Source: Glandiceps talaboti | Lineage: Eukaryota > Hemichordata > Enteropneusta > Spengelidae | Direction: 5' to 3' | DNA: 64,000 bases | Assembly: GCF_964340395.1 (NCBI RefSeq) | Contig: NC_135563.1 | Location: forward strand, 2,680,001 to 2,744,000 | Notes under the pieces: model-generated | The model's input: the letters and a program-made list of their open reading frames with translations, nothing else | Told to the model about the DNA's origin: nothing | Database searches by the model: none | Part shown: piece after piece, positions 57,229-64,000 of the stretch | Layout: each line of letters begins with the position of its first letter | How positions within the stretch are numbered: position 1 is the stretch's first letter | Translations under genes and position numbers: made by a program

Positions 57229-59917
57229 CACGATGCATCATACAGAATTCTGTATCTTCGTTTCAATACATATGAAATATATGTTCAATTTGTAGCATAC
57301 GGTAGCCATATGACAAATACTGATGAATGACTATAAATTGATGTTTTATGTCAGCTTACGTTTAATATAATGATTGTATGGAGAAACTCATATATAACAA
57401 TTGACCTTTACTCTGATCACGATGACAATTATGGAAATTAATGTGACTACCACAAAGTACACTCTTACAAATTCCACAACTTGGATTGATTTACGACATC
57501 ATAAATATCTCATTTAGACATACAGTTTGATGATTTTGTACAAAGTCACTGTCGTAATGACAAAAGTAAAACTACGTCAAAATCAAATCTCAATAGGATT
57601 AAAAAATAATGGGTTTTCGGTAACCCGACCTACCCTGTTTTAGGCCGCCGACCCTAAACACTTTTTTACTGTCAAATAAGGTAAAAGTGGTGAGAATTAC
57701 TTCTATTTTCGTTGGTGAATTCTTTTTTTAAACTCCCATTCCAGTGAAATCGAGTCTTTCAAAAAAAGTTTATACAATATAGTCTGTATATTGCGTTTGT
57801 CAACTTCACATAAAATTGTCTTCATATACTTTTACACCTCATCAAACTCTCACAGAAGTATTGTGACCAATTAGTAACTTGTCCATGAGTCGAAGTAATT
57901 TCGCAAAAACAAACAAATCAACAAATGAATACAAAATGAAATAAAACTCCGACCTACCTAGTAACCTGTGTTTTGAAGTCATATTATCGGAAATGTTTTT
58001 TTTTTTAATTTGCCTAATGCAATGTCACAAAGCAAATGTACAAATGAAGTGTACATAAAACTGTTGATCCTATAATTATGCCAAAAGCAGCTTATCATTA
58101 TCATAATAACTTGATATAAGTTTCCTTCTATTCTTTTGTTTATATTTCGTCAGTTATGAAAATTCAGATTTTCATTTGTGTGATAGCAGTGATAGTCTTG
58201 TTTTGGACAGTTATTTTATTGTACGTACAGTTGTACCTGTACCAGTTGTACATTGCTAATACACGATTCAATTTCTGTACAAAATTACCCTATGTCCTGG
58301 AAGGAATATGTCTAATGATTGATAAGTAAGGGATTCTATAGTAATCACAAGGGCAGGAAAATCAAGCTAAGTCTGCTACCGAACATGTTTTCTAAAAAAA
58401 ATGACCCTCCTTAATGTTTTACAATTGGGGTTGGCCAGGGAATATCCTTACTCTAAAATATGATCCCCCGTATGTACGAATATTAAAAACAAAATAAAAG
58501 CATGAGTCAAAATACTGTCAGATACGAAAAGGGATACATGTTCCAAAATCAGCTGTAAGAACTTGATTCCATTGCTGCCACCACATTGATGATTTTAAAG
58601 GTATTGGTTGTTTACAACTTCTACTAACAGTGTGGAGGCATTGCGTTATTTAATTACCGTGTTTGGATGTAATTAGCAGAATTGAAGGCCATACCTCCAA
58701 AAGACTCGATGTGTGGACTACCGACATTGTCTGGACTGAGGCCACCATTCTTACTCTACTAACTTACCACTGTGACACTGTTATCTCTTCACTCCTGTGA
58801 CACTGTTATCTCCTCACTCCTGTGACATCCACTTGGATGCAAGTAAACGATGAAGTTATCGGTGATAATTAACTTAAATGACATCGTCAGCGAAATTCTA
58901 ACTTATCGTAAACACGAAAGCCATATGCTGCCATTAATCTATTCTGTGATAAAGCAGTGAGATTATTTTTACACTCAACTGATCATAATATGTGAATGCA
59001 TTGTCTTCTGGTCAGTCATACGATTAGAACCATTGTTAAAATTAGTAGTTCAGTAGCTTAATTTTAGAAGTGATTTTTTAGACAAGGTGAAGGGGAGGAA
59101 ATTGCCGTCATAATAAATACTGAACAGCACTTTGGACGATGACCGACTGATCCATGCCCTCATATTATTGGGTTGAAATGTTTTGATTGCTAGAAAATAG
59201 AAATGCCCGTTATCGGGTGGAATCATAGTCAGTATTCAAAACATATGCTCTGTGTTCAACATGATACATAACAGTATGAAACTAAATTACATGTCGTATT
59301 GTGGCCTTGCATACTTCACTTAATATAATAATTCCATTTTCACGACCCTGAAATGAGAAACGCCAACGATATAGCCCTGTATAACCAACACTCTTTCTCT
59401 TCTAAACACCTAATTACATTCTTGATTAACTTGTAAATCGACGACAATCAATCACATATTCTCAATATGGTCCAACAAAATGGAAGGGAAGCTGCAGAAG
59501 TATGATATTTGAAAAGATTAGGTATGCACCATATGGTGTTATGAATGATTCTAATACTCTACTTCAGAAGTACAAGATTTATCACTATACATAACATTCT
59601 ATATACATGTCTGGCAAATTGGTTCAATAGACATATAACCCTTTATATGTTCCGTGGCATTCAAAATGGTATTTTACTGTGCAATTTATTCAATACGTGA
59701 TCGGTTAGTGAGTAATTATATAACATTAACTTTTATATCAGTGCAGTATATCAATACAGGTATATTAAACGCAGGAAGAATTTGTTCATATAGTCGTAAT
59801 CATGTCTCCCAGAGGTCGGGTGGTGTCTCGTTGTTGTTCTTTTGTCTTTTTCGTGCCATGATTGGCTAGACGTGCTTTGATAAGCTACAATGTATGTCAT
59901 CATATATGTCATGACAC
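57229..59917. other. Non-coding DNA, no gene seen
   Basis: About 2.7 kb without coding similarity. Contains AACCCGACCTACCCTG...GCCGACCCTAAA at 57622-57660, the reverse complement of the GGTCGGTCGGGT phrase near 41410. It also has a 29-bp duplication with TGTGACACTGTTATCTC near 58772-58829. Confidence 0.45.
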
Positions 59918-59982
59918 GACCGAACACGATACGACACGACACGACACGACACCACACGAAAAGATACGAAAAGACACGACAG
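59918..59982. repeat. (ACGAC)n pentanucleotide array
   Basis: CACGACACGACACGAC with ACCGAACACGAT and AAAAGAT variants, bordered by ATGTCATGACACGAC. It is the complementary-strand form of the TCGTG pentamers at 3543-3796. Confidence 0.9.
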
Positions 59983-60445
59983 TACGTTTCGTATATGATA
60001 GGGAGTATATGGTCTTGTATCGTGTTACGTTTAATCATGTGCTATGATATGAAATGGTTTGACATGATATTTTTACAAGGCAAAATGAATCAAAGCAACG
60101 TATCATGATATAGTGAAAGATCACAATGGTATACCAACATAGTAGTTTGACTATTTTATTTTAAATGTCATATTTGAATTAAAAAGAGAAAAATCAACGT
60201 GGCATGAAAATGTTAGCGTAAATACATTGATTGTAAAGTACATGGATTATTCATATGATTTTATACAGAAAACACCTGCATTTTGAATGTCATTTAACGA
60301 TTGAAAGCTTTTGACTAGTAAAGAAATGATCGTCAACCGTACAATGTTTTGAAGTGGGTCTTAAAAGTCGGAAATACGTTCAACCAAGCGTATGCGAAAC
60401 ATATGCATTCCCTTGCAGCATATGTTGTTGACTTTTCATGCATAT
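59983..60445. other. Non-coding DNA, no gene seen
   Basis: No gene or clear repeat recognised. Confidence 0.4.
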
Positions 60446-60783
60446 GAGTAGAGTGTGAGATAAGTAGCTAGACAACATGGCTGAGTGGAGTGTGAGCTCA
60501 GTAGCTAGACAACATGGCTGAGTGGAGTGTGAGGTCAGTAGCTAGACAACATGGCTGAGTGGAGTGTGAGGTCAGTAGCTAGACAACATGGCTGAGTGGA
60601 GTGTGAGGTCAGTAGCTAGACAACATGGCTGAGTGGAGTGTGCGGTCAGTAGCTAGACAACATGGCTGAGTGGAGTGTGAGGTCAGTAGCTAGACAACAT
60701 GGCTGAGTGGAGTGTGAGGTCAGTAGCTAGACAATATGGCTGAGTGGAGTGTGAGGTCAGTAGCTAGACAACATGGCTGAGTA
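60446..60783. repeat. 37-bp minisatellite, ~9 units
   Basis: The unit is GGCTGAGTGGAGTGTGAGGT plus CAGTAGCTAGACAACAT. The first unit (GAGTAGAGTGTGAGATAAGTAGC) is the most diverged. Confidence 0.95.
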
Positions 60784-62834
60784 GCGTACTAAATTGTTAG
60801 ACAATCAACAGTGCATGTATGATTGAACTGTACCTTTTTATATGAATTGTTCAATAACAACTGATATTCTTGTAAAACGGTTTACACTAACCAATGTTTC
60901 GAAAGAACTGTTCAGAATATGGGGCAAGATCATTATTTTGAAAATTAATTCTTTTAGTTAGGCATCAGACCCCCCCCCCCCCCATCACCTTTAACCTAAT
61001 TGGCCAAAATTGATGGTTGTTTCAGACTACACAATCAATTATGGAGTAGCACGTAGTACTATGGATATAAAGCCAGTATGCGGTGAGCAAAATACTCTTT
61101 TGTTGACACTTTAATGTATTTTGTTCTCGATTTGGATAGAGTAATTTACTCAATGTACCATACATCTTGAACAGTAAATGTATTTGTGTAGATCTGTACA
61201 CAAAATGGTAAAATAAATTACATTAAATTGATTTATCGGTCTGCACCCTAAAATCAGCGTCCCCAACGTGATCATACTTTCAATTTATGGATAAAATGCG
61301 ATCTCTAAGTATATGTACAATGTCTAATTATTGGTGTTTTAGCAATGTTTAGTTGTCTGATTGAAAAAATGACATTCCAGTTACAGTTAGTGCAGCTTTA
61401 AAGTGCACAATCTGTAACTGAGCTCTAAGTGTTACGTCACAGTATAAAATGTACATACATAATTCACACTAATATATAAATTGTATTTAGAAGTTTGAGT
61501 AATCGTGAGTAATAGAGTTTGGTAGAGAAGTAGAGAATGTGAGCAAACCAAAACAGTGATGATTTTGCAATTGATTTACAACCAAATAATTACGCCATAA
61601 TGATAATCTTATAACATATGCGCATTCCTGGTTAGTGAGGGCACCATAAGTTGCTAGAAATGATTCGACACTGATGTTTCAAATGAAACAAAAACAACCG
61701 CCAAAAGAGATTAGAACCTTAAAGACTGTGTCCACCTTAAGTTCAAAATGGACATTTATGCAAACTGTCTTGAGCTAAAGTCTGATTTCGGATATTAGGT
61801 ACTAGAATAAAAATAATTGATTAAAAGGTGGAAAGTCACATGGGATGTCAATATCTGCAACTTGTAGTCTCTTTAGAATCATCTAATGGGCATGAAAAAG
61901 CTTTCTTTCATCTATCATCACATCACAGTCAGGTTCACAACTTGACACACTTGATGTTCAACCTTGAACAAGTTACCTGGACAAGATCAAAATGAAGGTC
62001 ACTGATATGTATAACATAACTCAATTGATACATCTACGCTTTCCTAATTAAGCCCACACAGTGAGGCTGTGAAGGCGGTTCAATACACTACGATCCGTGC
62101 TAGACACGTTCTATCTTACCACCAAGTGGAATTCAATGATTAATGAATTATTTAAAGGGAAACATCACGCCAGGAGATAGACATTTTCATAAACTATGGA
62201 GTCTGAGTTGTTTCATGATCTTACATCACCTACAATTACTTGCGATTTCAGACAAACATCAACTTGATCTTGTGCCTTTATAGGGTATCTTTGATATGGG
62301 CTACACTGACCATGGGAGCCAGCAGAAAATAGTATTCTTAGTTGAACAGTAAATATTCATGAGGGATGTAAAGGAATATGCATTCAGAGGTCTACAGGTC
62401 AACAGCCTTCTGCCTATAGCTTAATGGGTGTAATAGTATGGTTGTTTACAATAATTAACAAAACTATACGTTTCTTGCAGTTGGCAAGATTTAATAGTTG
62501 AATAATATTTTTACGAATACAGAGTGATATAGTCAGTAGTCTGTGTACTTTATTTTAATCATACGTACATGGAGATATATGGATGGGTGACACAGAGGCA
62601 GGTACTTGAATATTATAAGAGCAGTAAATGGGAACCTCAATGTTGTTTTTAGTCTGATACTCCCGAAGTACTATTACAATGGATTCCGTGCATTCATGCA
62701 TCTACACCCGCCGTCCACCGTCCCTAATACACAAGTTCTCAGATATGCAATATCCCATTTCATTCAAACTTGGCAAAATGTGACATATCATATGGGATAT
62801 ATGCGCGTCACTTTCTTTCGCGAAATATGCAAGT
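60784..62834. other. Non-coding DNA, no gene seen
   Basis: A C-run lies at about 60970-60983, and a dyad (CAGTTACAG...CTGTAACTG) at 61379-61422. The stretch 62700-62830 (CCCATTTCATTCAAACTTGGCA...) resembles in style the conserved part of the microsatellite-cored repeats but is not clearly the same family. Confidence 0.45.
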
Positions 62835-63315
62835 TTGACGTATAATTGGTCAAAAGTAGCTGTTGAAATTGTTGAATTGTTCAAATTTCGTGGCACACTT
62901 ATATCAAATGATTTGAGAGAAAGATATATAAGGAAAGTCCAGCAGCGTCTTTTCTTTCTCCATCGCCTAAAGAGTTTCGTAAGTAAAACTATCGTAATCA
63001 AATTTTACCGTGCCCTGGTCGAAAGTGTTCTCACTTTCTCGTTCACGTCTGCTACCTCAATATCACGAAGAAAGACCATGCAAAGCTAAATAGATTTGTT
63101 AAAATTGTATCTTCAATCATTGGGAAAGACCTTCCTTCCCTTGAATCACTCTTTATTGATCGCACCACGAGGAAATAAAAATCAATAATCAATGACGAAT
63201 TTCACCCTGCACACAATATGTTTGAATTACTACCTTTAGGATCACGGTATAGAACAATTAAATCAACGACGAATAGTTTCTGTAACAGTGTTTTACCCAC
63301 GACCGTACGCACACT
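62835..63315 (+). pseudogene. Non-LTR retrotransposon RT C-terminal remnant (third lineage)
   Basis: The first frame (62865-63089) encodes FKFRGTLISNDLRERYIRKV, then QQRLFFLHRLKSFVSKTIVI and FYRALVESVLTFSFT. After a frameshift come NRFVKIVSSIIGKDLPSLES, a stop, then HNMFELLPLGSRYRTIKST and TNSFCNSVLPTTVRTL. This is the classic C-terminal part of a LINE ORF2 (YLGT, QQRLxFLRRL, FYRxxIESVLTF, LNRxVxxASKIIG, LPSGRRYR, KxRTNRYxxSFxPxA). At least one frameshift and one in-frame stop are present. It differs from the remnants at 12.8 and 40.4 kb, so a third lineage is represented. Confidence 0.88.
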
Positions 63316-63480
63316 AAGGGACCGGTCAGTTTCTTCAGCCGGGGGCGGGGGGGGGGGCGGTGGATTCTTAAATTGGGCCGACAAAAAGTCACTGACCCCC
63401 CCCCCCCCCCCCCTTATCTGTAAAACCAAAAACAGGCTGACCCCCCTATCACTTAATTCTAAAACATGATGACCCCCATA
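63316..63480. repeat. G-run / C-run dispersed repeat piece
   Basis: GGGACCGGTCAGTTTCTTC, a run of G with one C, then GACAAAAAGTCACTGACC, a long C-run, then AACAGGCTGACCCCCC and ATGATGACCCCC. Pieces of similar style (ATGACCCC, C-runs) occur near 54455-54530 and 58390-58470. The G-run and C-run could pair. Confidence 0.5.
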
Positions 63481-63599
63481 TATATAATATTCACATGACA
63501 GGTATTTTTTGATCGTGACTCAGTGTGGACTGTCTTGCATCTACTTTATAAGATCCCGGGTTAGCACTATCATAATTATAATTATTGACTACACAGGGT

Positions 63600-64000
63600 A
63601 AATATATTCCAAAAGGAGTTTAAAAGCATCTTGACAGTGAAAGGTATGGGAAAGCTTGAGCAGGGAATATGTATATCTCTTATGGGGGTCGTAGGGGGTC
63701 TCCCCTAGAAGCCCTGGGGGTCTTTTACTCTGAAAAGTCAATTTTGAGACTATTCAGGCCCTTTCAGACAATAATTTCCAAGCTTTACAAGACAGCACCA
63801 ACATGTAAAAAGAAAAAAAACATTTTTGAAATATTAAGTTTGATAGCATCTTGACAGTAAAAGGTAGGGGGAAGAGCTTGAGACTGGGATGTGTACACCT
63901 CATGTAGTGGGTGGGGGGGGGGGCTAGGGGGTCTCCCCCTAGAGGTCCTGGAGGTTTTTTACTCTGAAAAGTCAATTTTGAGACTATTCAGACCCTTTCA
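63600..64000 (-). repeat. Dispersed ~220-bp repeat family, tandem copies running off the window
   Basis: AGCATCTTGACAGT at 63625 and 63845 marks a 220-bp period. Each copy has GGGGTCTCCCCTAGA, TTTTACTCTGAAAAGTCAATTTTGAGACTATTCAG and CCCTTTCA. The first continues with AATTTCCAAGCTTTACAAGACAGCACC. The reverse complement matches 14920-15335. Confidence 0.9.

Noticed and set aside
56872-57231. 119-codon frame as a host gene
   Set aside because: The N-terminal half translates a microsatellite and the C-terminal half is shared with a broken copy at 42.7 kb, so it is a dispersed repeat, not a host gene.

Overview
The window looks like nuclear DNA of a marine invertebrate, from an AT-rich and strongly repeat-inflated genome. 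The evidence is one animal-type membrane protein gene (TMEM45/DUF716 family), several non-LTR retrotransposon remnants, a pogo/Tigger-like DNA transposon, a Penelope-like element with hammerhead ribozymes, tRNA-derived SINEs that resemble the MetaSINE superfamily, and very abundant microsatellites and minisatellites. I cannot name the species. Nothing bacterial, viral or organellar is visible, and there are no operons.

Only one host gene is well supported: the intronless TMEM45-like reading frame on the minus strand at 4298-5212. Almost everything else is repeat or decayed mobile DNA. Large arrays: a 45-bp minisatellite (1.35-3.2 kb), a 39-bp minisatellite (16.87-19.26 kb), 21/22-bp arrays in opposite orientations (20.89-21.55 and 23.42-24.04 kb), a 54/67-bp purine-rich array (29.48-35.19 kb), a 21-bp AT-rich array in opposite orientations (43.08-43.30 and 44.72-46.35 kb), a 32-bp array (50.25-51.47 kb) and a 37-bp array (60.45-60.78 kb).

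Mobile elements: non-LTR remnants at 8.78-9.76, 12.62-14.39, 14.5-14.75, 31.11-31.69, 32.38-32.96, 40.44-41.05 and 62.84-63.31 kb; a pogo/Tigger-like element at 27.03-28.09 kb; a Penelope-like remnant with two hammerhead motifs at 49.03-49.52 kb; two SINE copies in opposite orientation at 43.37-43.68 and 52.18-52.49 kb; and several unnamed dispersed families present at two or three places.

The most interesting points are: (1) two complete hammerhead ribozyme folds bracketing the C-terminal coding remnant of a Penelope-like element, one of them inside a perfect 56-bp palindrome; (2) a 5'-inverted (twin-primed-looking) LINE insertion inside the 67-bp array that was later copied with its surroundings as a 1266-bp unit; (3) a recurring layout in which related satellite arrays, or about 300-bp arms, lie as inverted pairs 1.4 to 4 kb apart. 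Long open frames over the arrays come from repeat units that are multiples of three without stops and are not treated as genes. All calls are by eye, without database comparison.
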